Position numbers and translations under genes: made by a program | In this document: positions 53,914 to 64,000 of the stretch, piece after piece | Numbering within the stretch: the first letter of the stretch is position 1 | Layout of the letters: every line of letters begins with the position of its first letter | NCBI RefSeq assembly: GCF_018446385.1 | Contig: NC_055996.1 | Span: forward strand, 47,972,365 to 48,036,364 | Direction: 5' to 3' | Origin: Zingiber officinale | Lineage: Eukaryota > Streptophyta > Magnoliopsida > Zingiberales > Zingiberaceae | Length of the DNA: 64,000 nucleotides | Notes under the pieces: model-generated | The model's database searches: none | What the model was told of the DNA's origin: nothing | The model's input: the letters and a program-made list of their open reading frames with translations, nothing else

Positions 53914-56900
53914 TGTAACGACCCAATTTTCCCTATTTCAAGTTCTAAAAATCCATAAAAATATTTGGAAATACTTTTAAAATATTCTAGAGATTTTTAG
54001 GAATTTTTAGAGTATTTTTACGTAATTTTTGGAGGTCGTTTAGTAGGGTTACAAAAAGAAAGAAGTTTCTTAAAAAAATGTTGAAAGTGAGATTCGAACC
54101 CACGACCTCGGGTCGGACTGACCCAAGCAAAACCGGTCCAACCAGCTGAGCTACACGGTTTTGTTAACCTTATATGGTGAGAACTAAGTTTATAGCATAG
54201 TTAAGGATTAGGAAATAAATAGGTATTAAAAGGAGAACTTGAGTTTTACCCGAGACCTAATTTTCCTCACCTTTCTCTCCCGACGGCGCTGTTCCTCTCC
54301 TCGGGCGAAAACGCAGCGGCGTTAGGGCTTCGATCCGGCAGCCGACGAGCACCTTTCTTCGAGAGCTCTTCACACATTCGTGACCGGCTCATCGAGGGGA
54401 GCACGCAGACACGAAGAGATCGAAGAAATTTCAAGTCTCTGCAAGCCCTAGAAGCCGATCTCGGCTGTAAGTCCAAGAAATCCAAGGTGAGTTGCTTCTC
54501 ACCTGCAGTAGGAGTTGCTCCGATCTTTCGGTTTCGTTTCCTTGTTTCCCGAGTTTCTTGAATCCGAACCATGCTATAAAGATTTTTGGTTTTGGGTGTT
54601 CTGCCGTGGGTTTCAAAGAGGGACCAAGAACTGGTTTTGTTTAATTGAGCATGTAGGATAGTTTTGCGCCGAATCTAAGCTTGCTAGGGATCAAGTTTTT
54701 GTTTCTCCTTGTTTTTTTTGAATCTGCCGTGACCTAGGGATGAGTTTAAAGTTCCTACCGTGACCTTCAGGATGGAGAAAGGGCTTAATGGATTTAGCCT
54801 TGATTGATGTTGCTTTAGCTTTTATTGATTCTGTAATTTCTGGACAAATATATTGGCTTGGGTCATTTCCTTTATGCTGTCGTGAGTTGATTAAGAAGAG
54901 GAGAAGGGATTTAAATTGTCATAGCAATCACCCCTTTTAATAGCATGTGCTTAACAGAAATCTGCCAATGCATTTCTTAATAGAATAGTTGACTTCCTTT
55001 GCTACCATATCAAGCTTTGCATAGGTGTAAACTTCAGCAGATTATAGCCTATATAAGTAGAAGAAGTATTGCAGATTTGGTTTAGCTTATGTGGCTTGCA
55101 TTATCTCGGATTAATGGGGCTGGTAGTTAGCTTTCTTTTGCTTTTATCACAGCATGTTTAGAAAGCTTAAAGTTACTTTCTTTTGCTCTTATCACAGCAT
55201 GTTTAGAAAGATCAAATTAGCTTTCTTTTGCTCTTATCACAGCATGTTTAGAAAGTCCGAGTTGCTTTCTTTGTTCTATTTTTATAGCATGATTAGTAAG
55301 TTTAAAGTTGCTTTCTTTTGCTCTATTTTTACAGCATGATTAGTAAGCTCAAGTTGCTTTTCTTTGCTCTATTTTTACAGCATGATTAGTAAGCTCAAGT
55401 TGCTTTTCTTTGCTCTATTTTTACAGCATGATTAGTAAGCTTAAAGTTGCTTTCTTTGCTCTATTTTATAGCATGATTAGTAAGCTTAAAGTTGCTTTCT
55501 TTAGCTCTATTTTATAGCATGATTAGTAAGCTCAAAGTTATTTCCATTTGCTATTTTAACAAGCAGGAACAGCCATGTATTCTAATGGAAAAATAAGAAT
55601 CCTATTAAATACTTTTAGAAGTATTAACAAGTAAAAGGAAGATAAAGAAAAGAAAGGGAAAAGGCTAAGGCCTTAAGTAAAATCCCGAATTCAAGACTTT
55701 AGGGATTTTGGCACACAAGGTGCTTATTAAATGCCAAGGCATTTTATTATAAGAAGTATTTAAAGATAAAAAGTATTTTACTTTTAAATGGCTTGTACCG
55801 GACACAAGATCCAAGGGATGGGCTCCAAGTTGCCCCTAGGCACATGGCCTAGAAGTATCTTAGTAGTTTCGGGATTAGCTACCTCGATTCTTATTAAGAA
55901 TGCGCGCAAAGTGGTACAATGCCGGGCCCAAGAGAAGTTGATTATTATTTTAAAGTATTAAAGTATAAGTTTTGAAACAAATGAAACAAGCTTCAAATAT
56001 GTTTAGAATTAGAAAGTTTAGTTTCTTGTTATTTGAAGCATGCAGTAGTAGTTTATTTGTTTCTTGCTATTAGATTATTCAGCATGTTTAGCTTTATTTG
56101 CTTTCAGCATGCAGTTAGTATATTATTCTTGTGAGCATGAGTAGCTTTACAAGTTTAGTGGTTTTACATGTTTAGTATTTCAGTTAGTATGCTTCCTTTA
56201 TTGGATTATGAGTATGATTAGCTATACATGTTTAATATTTCAGTTAGTATGTTTCCTTTATTGGATTATGAGCATGATTAGCTATACATGATTAGTATTT
56301 CAGTTAGTTTGATTCCTTTGCTATTTATGAGCATGAGTAGCTTTACATGTTAGCATTCAGTTTTAGCATGTTTTTATTTATATACATGCATATCGAGTTT
56401 TTGTGAGTAGATAGCGCTCACTAAGCTTTATGCTTATAGACTGCACTTCCTCCTACTGCAGATAAAGGAAAGGAAAAGATTTAGCAAGGAAGGCGACAAG
56501 GTGGTGGTGATGAAGGTGTGTGATGCCAGGACTATGGAGAGATCATGAGTTTGCTAAGGAAACTATCAAGACTCCTTTGAGTTTTCTTTCAGTTATTAAG
56601 TTGATAGAGATTGTATTAGTTGTTTCCTTTGTCTATGTTGATTAATTGAGTCTATTCCGCATTGTTAGTTGAGTTATTTCCTATTGTTGGAGCTATATAG
56701 TTTTCTATTGCTAGAATAGTTTCTTTTTAGTGTCGTGTTATTATTTCTGCGTGGTTGTGAAAAATATGTTCCAGCCGCCTGTGGCTGTGTATATAGTGTT
56801 TGTATCCCAGTTTGGAGTCACCGGTACAGGGGAGACTCTGCCGAAATTTTCGGTAGGGATTCCTCGTAGTTAAGTAGCGTACCGGTTAAGTAGAGTTAGT

Positions 56901-56956
56901 AGTTAAGTAACGGTCATCCTTAGAGTGTAGTAGCAGTATGAAGGGTGGTCGTTACA
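53914..56956 (+). repeat. LTR 3 of array
   Basis: 3043 bp, ending GTCGTTACA, then the CCCCT duplication. The last ~45 bp differ a little from the other two copies (ATCCTTAGAGTGTAGTAGCA). Confidence 0.95.
54080..54161 (-). other. tRNA-like sequence, LTR 3
   Basis: Third copy; B box 54091-54100, A box 54138-54153. Confidence 0.7.
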
Positions 56957-56984
56957 CCCCTTGAGTTCACCTTTCCCCCCAAGC

Positions 56985-57307
56985 AGGGGCGGCCCCCCCC
57001 CCCCCCCCCGAGTTTGTCGGAACCACCTAGTATGGCGGTTCCTGACTGTGGAGGCTGCAAAAGCAGCTCCCCAATCTTCTTCTCCGACAGATTTTTATGC
57101 ATGAGATAATGAAGCGGGTGGTGTTGGTGGAGAAATGGAGCCAACCTGAGCTCTAGGCCTTCCACCTTCTGTCCCCTCCCTGTCCTTCTTCTCATCCAAA
57201 AGGACACGTTGAAGCGTGTCTGCGCATACGATCAACAATAGCAGTGATGGATGGCCTGTGTAGCGTGGATTCAGCCCCATTGTAAAAAAATTTCTAGTTC
57301 CGCCCCT
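56985..57307. repeat. Short inverted-repeat element (MITE-like)
   Basis: 323 bp bounded by AGGGGCGG (56985-56992) and CCGCCCCT (57300-57307). A run of about 16-18 C follows the left end. Terminal repeats are short, so this is tentative. Confidence 0.35.
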
Positions 57308-57574
57308 ACCCCAGGTTATAGTTTTGACCAGTCCGGTGGCCGAAGGCTGCAAACAATATGCTAGAGGCGACAAGTGAGATACGGGGACATAGAAAAAATG
57401 GGACAGATTATCTGATTTCCTTAACTATCATAAAAAAGATGGCTGAAACATTTTATTGATACAAGCAAATAGGAAGAGCACCACTAGACCATAGATTGAT
57501 TATGAGCTGGACAACATCTCATGTTTAGAAGTATAACAATCATCATCTAAAATGACAATGCGAGTCCTGAATAA

Positions 57575-57660
57575 ATATATATATATATATATATATATAG
57601 ATAGATAGATAGTTAGAGAGAGAGAGAGAGAGGGGGGGAGGGGGGGGGGGGGGGGGGGGG
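57575..57660. repeat. TA, GATA, GA microsatellites and G run
   Basis: Consecutive (TA)n, (GATA)n, (GA)n and a run of over 20 G interrupted by one A. Such runs are unstable in sequencing, so the length is uncertain. Confidence 0.9.
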
Positions 57661-57879
57661 CCACTTGAATTTTTTTTTTGTTTGTTTTGCTATTAGTCCT
57701 TTTAGGTCTCCGTTCAGTCTGCATTAAACCATTAGTCTTGAACATTTTCAATTGGTGGAACTAGAGTGTCTATTTCCCTTAGAACATCTCTATGTTTGAC
57801 ATATTTTGTGGCTAGCATAATTGCATTGTCCATGAATCGTAATATTTTATGTTTATGTTAAAAAATATATGAACTATGA

Positions 57880-58465
57880 CGTATTTTGTTGATACATACA
57901 AGAATTTTGTTAAGATTGCATTTATAAATTTTCTTAAATTCTGCAGTTTAGTCACTGTCAACTGATGGTAGGCATTGTAGATAAAATTTTCTTTTTAAAC
58001 TTATTTAATTTTATCCTTTTCCTCTCACCCTCTCTTTCTTCTTCCCATTCTCACGTTGTTGCCACTGCCCAAGTACAGGCAACACCTACCAGGGTGTGAA
58101 GCTCACGTATTGTGGTAGCAGAGAAGCTCCCTTTTTTTTTCTTTCCTTGGTCTTACTCATGTCGAAGCTTAGTTATGGAGACGATGGTAGAAGGGGAGAA
58201 GTAGGGGAGAACGGGAGAAAGAAATAGAGGGGAAAAAATGGGCAAGAAGGGAAAAAATAAAGGGGGCTCTACCTCCACCTCTATCATCGTCTCATCACTG
58301 GAGCTCGTCTGGGCAGCATCAACTCTGTGGTAGTAACCTCAACCCGTGGTGGCAACAGCAGGAGAAAAACGGGGAGGAAGCATAACACTACAAAGGCAAG
58401 GTGAAATTTTGCATATGCAATCTTAACAGAAAAAGGTTGGTGTATGAACCATTAGCCCTAACATT
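57880..58465. repeat. Possible MITE with imperfect terminal repeats
   Basis: Left GATACATACAAGAATTTT and TGTTAAGATTGCAT (about 57890-57930) pair with TGCAATCTTAACAGAAAAAG and GTGTATGAACC (about 58415-58460). The interior includes a pyrimidine-rich stretch and no gene. Confidence 0.4.
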
Positions 58466-59175
58466 TTTGTTTCTATATTGACACATCCAGTTCAATCAAT
58501 ATCCTCAAAAGAAGACAAGTAGACTTTGATTTTGTTGTTCCTTTTGTCTAATAGGATGTTCAGGGATATAGGACTGGAACACGTACAACTAAGTTTCCTT
58601 TTCTCATAATTATAAGAAAAGAAGACTGATTTTCTTGTCATTAAACTTGGTTGCATTTGACTCATACAATCTGAGACATGGAGGACTAGGATAAGTACAA
58701 ATAGGTTGCCTTTCTTATAAATATCAGTAGGGTTTGTTTTGCCCGATTAATATGACTAATTAGGATGGTATAAAATGCCAATAGCACAGCTTCTCTCAAG
58801 GCAAAATTAGTGCTTCCTGGTGGATAACTTGATGATCAATGCAGATTTGTCATATTCCTTACCTTCCTAGGGTATGTACTTTTTTAAAAAAAAAATATTG
58901 TACAATATCAAGTGCTTGTCATGAATATGCATGTGCTCCTTTAGATGCCCATGGAATCAATTGAGTTCATGTGTCAATCCAAGCAGTTAATTCTGTGGCA
59001 TGACAATGATATTTGATTTGCTGTATTTCTTATCCATTTATTTTTTTTTTCAATTCTTACTATCATGTTCGGTTAGAAATTTGGAGAAGTCTGCAATAGA
59101 CTGCTTTAATTATTGTTCCATCTACTCCATTTTGTGATATTCAGCAATTCTGATTTTTTGAGCATGCCTTATCAG
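58466..59175. other. No gene recognised
   Basis: Mostly A/T-rich; the last part is an intron-like tract ending in the acceptor TTATCAG before the DUF1421 exon. Confidence 0.35.
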
Positions 59176-59740
59176 GTGCATAGATCTGTTCGAATTCTTA
59201 GAGACAAGCAAGAACTTGCAGAAACTCAGAAGGAACTAACCAAGTTTCAACTAACACAGAAAGAATCTCAAGAGAAGAATGATATCACTATTACGCGAGC
59301 TGTATCTGAACCCAACAGCCTAAACAACAAACCGGACGATGCCAACCAACAGTCGGTGCTTTCTCTACCGCATCAAACTGCTTCAGCTTCAACAGTGCTT
59401 CCAGCCGGAACTTAACAGGAAGTTCAAATGTATTAAGAACTACCTATGCCTCTGCAAGCACCAAACACTCCTAACATTCAACAGGCCACATTATAATGAA
59501 CCAACCTGGCAATTACTAACCTCGACATCCAATATTGCCACAAGACCAACTTAGCCAACCCACACGACCTGAACTGCACTTCATGCAACCAAGACCTCAG
59601 CCTCAGGACATACCCATTCCAGACAACACCGCAGCAACAACTGTCGATAAACCCAAATCAACATCCACAATTTCCACAATGCCTGCAGCAACTGCCTCCA
59701 AAGCACGCCCAGCAATTGGCTTCAATCTCCATAATTAGCG
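59176..59740 (+). pseudogene. DUF1421 family protein, exon fragment
   Basis: Right after a TATCAG acceptor: VHRSVRILRDKQELAETQKE, KFQLTQKES, then a Gln/Pro-rich stretch in shifting frames with SLPHQTAS, and later PQFPQCLQQLPPKHAQQL. This is the coiled-coil segment and following Gln/Pro-rich region of plant DUF1421 proteins, whose role is not well defined. Stops at 59413-59415 and several frame changes show decay; neither the upstream coiled-coil exons nor the C-terminal domain is present. It stands alone among repeats. Confidence 0.8.
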
Positions 59741-60040
59741 TGGGGGTGTCCTGGCCCAACTTGGGACTTTCATGTTGGCGTGCATTGCATCTTGTAACTA
59801 TAGTTGGTGAGGGTAACAAGTGTTTTAATGTTTCTCATGATGGTTTGACTAATAGGGTTACAAGCTGCCTCACACTTTAGATTGTTACTTTGTCAGATGG
59901 CTTAAAATACAATTATAAAAAATAACATAGTGCCTATATAATTTTTTATCATAAAACTTATGTCTTTAACTAGTTATGAAGTTATACGTATGGTTGCAGA
60001 GGAACAAAGCTTTGCTTTGATTATTACCTGATAGGGGGAG
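59741..60040. other. No gene recognised
   Basis: A/T-rich; ends with the purine tract ATAGGGGGAG directly before the LTR at 60041. Confidence 0.4.
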
Positions 60041-60679
60041 TGACAAATGATCAATGGGGGGAAGTAAAGGGGAAAAATTGAAAGAGAAAAAGAAGGGAAT
60101 AACAGTGAAGGAAAGGAAGGGAGAGGGGAAAGGGAAGGAGGCAGTTTGTGGTCACAAGCTCATAGCTAGAGCTCATGGGTCAGACCGCGGCCAAGCTAAG
60201 GCTCATGGTCGTGCCTCGCAGCTAAATGGCTAGCAACCAAGTCGAGGTTGTGTCGGTAGTTCATAGTCAATTTGTTAGATTTTTTTATTACTTTTTAGTA
60301 AATTATTATTTTTAATATTTAAGGTATTTTTGATATTTATGATAATTTTGATAATTTGTCTCTTGTATTTTTTTTTTTTTTTTTTTTTTTTTGAGTTCGT
60401 TTAAGATTTTTTAAGATTTTAAGTTCATTAGGAATTTTTTGTTTCTGTTAGAATTTTTTTTTCTTTTATTTATATCTTAAGGTTTGGAGTTTATATAAAT
60501 AATTATTTTGGTTAATGAAAAAGAGTTTTTGATTAATAAGGATTTGCAGTCATATATTGTTATTTCTTCCCAAGCATTTTTGGTTGTCTATCTCTTGGTA
60601 TTTTACGAAATCAACAAAATTTAGAAGATCGTTTTTGATATTCGTGCACGAATCAAGAAATCAATAGTTATTTGTTGCA
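60041..60679 (+). mobile_element. Gypsy LTR (639 bp)
   Basis: Starts TGACAAATGATCAATGG after a polypurine-like tract and ends TTATTTGTTGCA. Five bases later TGGCATCAGGGC (60685) resembles a primer site of the initiator-Met type with two changes. Contains a poly(T) tract and a TATATAAATAA box near 60494. No partner LTR in the window. Confidence 0.6.
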
Positions 60680-60741
60680 TCAGTTGGCATCAGGGCGAGG
60701 TGATGTTGCGTGGACAATGCCAACAACATGTATGATGTGAT

Positions 60742-60981
60742 ATGGAGCAACAAACTCGAGAGATAATTGATGAACGGATGAATCGGATAGAAGGGATTGT
60801 GGAACAACTTAATGAAAGGATGACGCCAATGTTAAGAACTTTGAATAAAGGAAATTTGGTTCAACACAATAGCTATCAGTGGGCAACCTTTTATGAGGAT
60901 GAGGACATCGAAAGTAGTGGCAAGGAAGATGATGAATCCTATGATAAAGATCGAGAGGGGCAGCATATTAGGGCTTCTTAG
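60742..60981 (+). pseudogene. Gypsy gag N-terminus, truncated
   Basis: 79-codon frame MEQQTREIIDERMNRIEGIV followed by an acidic stretch. The position just after an LTR and primer site, the coiled-coil start and the D/E-rich region suggest a gypsy Gag N-terminus. A stop ends it at 60979-60981, and 30 bp further a CACTA terminus begins, so the remainder is separated or lost. No domain can be recognised with certainty. Confidence 0.5.
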
Positions 60982-61010
60982 AGCTCGATCCAACCCTCGA
61001 CCATGACATG

Positions 61011-61470
61011 CACTAAAAAAAAAAAATCATACCGACAGAAATATCCATCGGAATTCGGTCGGCAAATGGCTATATCGATGGAATTTTCGGTGTCAGGAGG
61101 TAGGTTTGTCGGGAACAATATTTTTGACGGAATATAGTATTCCATCGTTAATATTTTACCGATTGAATATTTTTTCCGTCGGTAATGTTGCCGAAATAGT
61201 TCTCACGGGCGGAGATTTGAGGTTTCTAGATTACCGACGGAATGCTAATACCATCGGTAACTGCCGACGGAAAATCCTAATTCTGTCAGTAATTATCGAC
61301 GGAAAACCATATTTCATCAGTAATTACCGACGGAATTTGGTTTTTCCGTCGGTAATATATCGAAATACTGACGGAAAAAAGGATTCTATCAGTGATTATT
61401 TCGATAATCATCGACGGAATCCAAATTTCATCGGTATTCTGTCGGAAATGAAAAAAAAAAATTGACATCA
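61011..61470. mobile_element. CACTA terminus and subterminal repeats (second element)
   Basis: Starts CACTAAAAAAAAAAAATC, preceded by ATG as a possible 3-bp duplication. The following 450 bp are packed with CCGACGGAA / TTCCGTCGG motifs in both orientations. Its transposase remnants lie at 61890-62860; the other terminus is not seen. Confidence 0.75.
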
Positions 61471-61889
61471 TCACATTATTTTCACTGCTTACCATGTTTA
61501 CAATTTCCAAATTACAATATCATTACAGACATACATACATCATATATAATCCACACATTAAAAACACAATCCATACATCATATAACAGTTACATACAAAC
61601 AATCACACTTATAAAACCCACACATAAAAATAAAATTCATACATTCTAACAATTCATTTTTCTTCGTACAATCTATATAAGCACAAATAAACTAACATTT
61701 ATAATAATAGAAACAATAAATCATCTAAAACAAATAAAATTAAACAATTCTACATAATAAAAAATAAATATCCATATATAAATCCAAGTTTACAAAATTC
61801 ATACCATAATAGAAAGTAATATAAATAATACAACACTAGATAATAAAGGAATCCTACAAAAAGTCAAATATCAAATGATCATATCAAAT

Positions 61890-62860
61890 GCAACTTTGGC
61901 CTAGAAGCCAAGGCTGTAGAGGGTGGAGTTTTTTGTCCTTCCACCAACAAGATTATAATAAATTTCATTTAAAGAGTCGGTGGATAGAGATTGTGACTCT
62001 CCCCCTCTGTTGATGGCTGAGATGTCTGAGCCACCATATCTTTCATTTGTTGCTGTATAAAAAAAATATAATATCTACTTTGATCAGTATTACTAAATAC
62101 TAATCAAGATAGAAATGAACAAATGTAATAAAGTTAATAATCTTATATGTAAAATCTGAGATCAAGAATTAACAAATGACCCATCCTTCTTCTTGTAGGT
62201 CTTGAGAAATATCTCCATACATATGGGTTGTCGGGTAACCTCATGTTCCTACATACAAAATAATTTTAGATAAAATTATATAAGTTTGGTAATAAATACA
62301 AAATTTGTTACAAAGTATAACTTTAAATTATACTCACCAGATCTATGGTATGTAGAACAATAGATTTGTATCCTGACGTATGCTGAGCAGTTCTAGTGCT
62401 CGGGCCACCTAGCTCTGTATTTATATTTTCTTTTACCTTTTCAACATTTGCTTGTCATCTTTCTATAGCCCAGGTGGTTGTCCATGTACTCCATATAGCC
62501 TCAGAAACATACGTAGGCATAGTGTCCTTCCTTCTCATATAGTACATATGATCTCTGTAAAGTTTGGCACAGTAAATATTCCATGTAGCTTTAAATTGCT
62601 CTTCTTATTTGTTCTCCCATGTATATCTTTTCTGTAATTATAAGTTAAACATTTATTTTAAATGAAAACTATATTATAGAATATCAAACATATTAAATTT
62701 ATTTACCACAAATTATTATAATAGAATAGCTTCATCTCCTAGTCTACATGCCTCCATATAGTATTAGATGCGCAAACTCGTTCTTTGAATTTTCCAGTGA
62801 TATATGTGGCAACTCGGTGGGCATCTGGAGTGAACCTGCACGAAATAATATTAAGTTATG
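61890..62860 (-). pseudogene. CACTA Transposase_24-type gene remnants
   Basis: Read on the minus strand, segments in order are FTPDAHRVATYITGKFKERV (~62835), DTMPTYVSEAIWSTW (~62520), NINTELGGPSTRTAQHTSGY (~62410), PICMEIFLKTYKKKDGSFVN (~62215), and LNEIYYNLVGGRTKNSTLYS (~61945). This order and wording match the plant Ptta/En/Spm transposase family (Transposase_24), with introns between parts (GT/AG-like sites, for example a donor near 62340). Several stops interrupt it. The family includes TNPA-like DNA-binding proteins that act with TNP2-type transposase at subterminal repeats. The 5' part is cut off by the third CACTA element. Confidence 0.82.
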
Positions 62861-62876
62861 AGAAATATGTTATATA

Positions 62877-64000
62877 CACTACAACAAAAACCCTCATAGA
62901 CATCAGTGGAACAACAACGGTTTTAAGCAAAAACCGATGTCTTTGAGTATTTTACACCGGTTTTCCAAAAACCGGTGTCTATGAGCACGGATTTTAGCTC
63001 ATAGACATCGGTTTTTTAGGCGATGTCTATGAGCGCCCTTTTTTCGTTAATAGACACCGATTTTAACAGCGATTTTTAAAACAAGGTGTTAATGAACCAA
63101 AATAAAATATTTTAATTTTCCCACCAGCCAAAATTTGCAACACTGTGAAGTTCCCTCCAAACCTAAATCTATATCGCGCCCCTTCCTCCGTGCGACCATA
63201 TCTCTCGCCTAAACCTAAACCTAAACCTCTGACCATCCGACCATCTCTCTCAGCCTAAACCTAAACCTCCGACCATCTCTCTCAACCTCATCTCCCTCTT
63301 CCCCCTTCCTAGATCGACGCCCCTTCCTCTCCCGATCAGGATCAAGACACGACGCCCTTGCTTCTCCGTCCAACCACACCGCATCTCCTCCAACTCCTCC
63401 ATTTGGTTGAGAAGAGGAGGCCTTCTTCGCATTCCAGTAGTTTTTTCCTTCATCCATCTCCGGTCCAGCATTCACTGCCACCGCTCGAGTCCTTCTTCAC
63501 ATTCCGGTAATTTTTCCTTTATACATCGTCGCTATTGAATTTCTTCCTCATCTTCGACAATTTCATCTTCTTGATGTCTCGTTTGCAAGTATTAATTGAT
63601 TAATGCATGCAATGTGTTTGATGAATTTCCTCAAACACTACCTTGAGTTGATTTTATCATTTTTGTTTGATAGATTGAGGAGTTGTTAGTTCCTGTTGCT
63701 AAGTTGGTTTTATGTAATCCTTGAACTATAAAGTTTCTTTTATGTCTATGCTAATTCTTTTCACTGATATGTCATGGTTTCTGGTTTAGAAATTTATTGG
63801 TATAATGATGAAGTAGTTGGTTTCTGGTTTATGAAATTTATTTGTATCCTTTTCTTGGTAAGCGTAGTTGGTTTCTTGGAGGACCCGCATAGTTAATTTA
63901 TTTGTATAATGATGGATTAAGAATTTTGGCTCATTGTTGTAATTGTCTTGATATTTTTGATTGATTTTAGATTCATTAGTACAACAAAATGGACAAGGCA
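62877..64000. mobile_element. Third CACTA element, left part (runs off window)
   Basis: Starts CACTACAACAAAAACCC, preceded by ATA as a possible duplication. Subterminal motifs ATAGACATCGG / CCGATGTCTAT and ACCGGTTTT fill 62900-63100. From 63115 a CT-rich leader with CCTAAACC repeats and a duplicated TTCTTCGCATTCCAGTA-like segment follows (63426 and 63492), then intron-like A/T-rich sequence to the window edge. No coding exon recognised. Confidence 0.75.

Larger units (their letters stand above)
41400..56956 (+). mobile_element. Triple-LTR Tekay/Del-like gypsy array
   Basis: Three LTRs (41400-44444, 47657-50703, 53914-56956) alternate with two internal regions (44445-47656, 50704-53913). The period is exactly 6257 bp both times. 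Outer LTRs are flanked by CCCCT (41395-41399 and 56957-56961). Both internal regions are about 3.2 kb, too short for a complete element, and share the same deletions. The C-terminal chromodomain-like segment places it among chromoviruses near Tekay/Del. Confidence 0.95.

Noticed and set aside
63200..63270. Telomere-like CCTAAACC repeats
   Set aside because: Only a few imperfect hexamer/heptamer copies in a CT-rich leader; not a telomeric array.

Overview
This window is from a plant nuclear genome and consists almost entirely of transposable elements. The evidence is CACTA (En/Spm) termini and transposase remnants, Ty1/copia gag genes with tRNA-Met type primer sites, long Tekay/Del-like Ty3/gypsy LTRs, an Au-like SINE, and fragments of plant housekeeping genes (SEC14-like, vacuolar H+-pyrophosphatase, DSS1/SEM1, ILR3-like bHLH, DUF1421). 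I lean towards a monocot, possibly Zingiberales, but nothing in the window proves it. I see no intact host gene. Every host-derived coding segment is a fragment, and most carry frameshifts or stops.

Left part (1-8.4 kb): an antisense gypsy LTR fragment; a 920-bp tandem duplication built from inverted arms; a decayed CACTA TNP2 transposase (3932-5065) broken by the terminus of another CACTA element at 5066; then two gene fragments on the minus strand (SEC14-like 7357-7911 and H+-PPase 7958-8384).

Central nest (8.4-29.4 kb): an antisense copia-type LTR is split by a copia element (8656-28870, TSD ATATC). That element is split inside its second ORF by another copia element (15233-26122, TSD GATAC). 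The 5' LTR of the latter is split by a gypsy LTR fragment (16136-19302) flanked by a 59-bp duplication. Both copia elements have a gag gene and no pol, so they look like TR-GAG non-autonomous elements. They share a conserved ~500-bp block after gag, followed by A/T-rich minisatellites. The outer one also carries a plant-transposon ORF behind an LTR-like internal promoter module. Their LTRs hold arrays of hairpin modules, and in the inner element the arms co-vary.

Right-centre (29.4-41.4 kb): the 3' part of a probable Tat-type gypsy element with an antisense ORF and an LTR (31518-33250); an antisense gypsy LTR rich in tandem repeats; a ~3-kb unit bounded by ~500-bp inverted repeats and holding DSS1 and bHLH fragments; a truncated SINE; a ~480-bp tandem duplication.

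Triple-LTR array (41400-56956): LTR-internal-LTR-internal-LTR of a pol-deleted Tekay/Del-like chromovirus. It has an exact 6257-bp period and one matching TSD (CCCCT) outside the two outer LTRs. Each LTR holds an antisense tRNA-like sequence with A and B boxes.

Right end (57-64 kb): small inverted-repeat elements, a DUF1421 pseudogene exon, a gypsy LTR with the start of gag, a CACTA element with Transposase_24 remnants inserted in that gag, and a third CACTA terminus inserted in the second.
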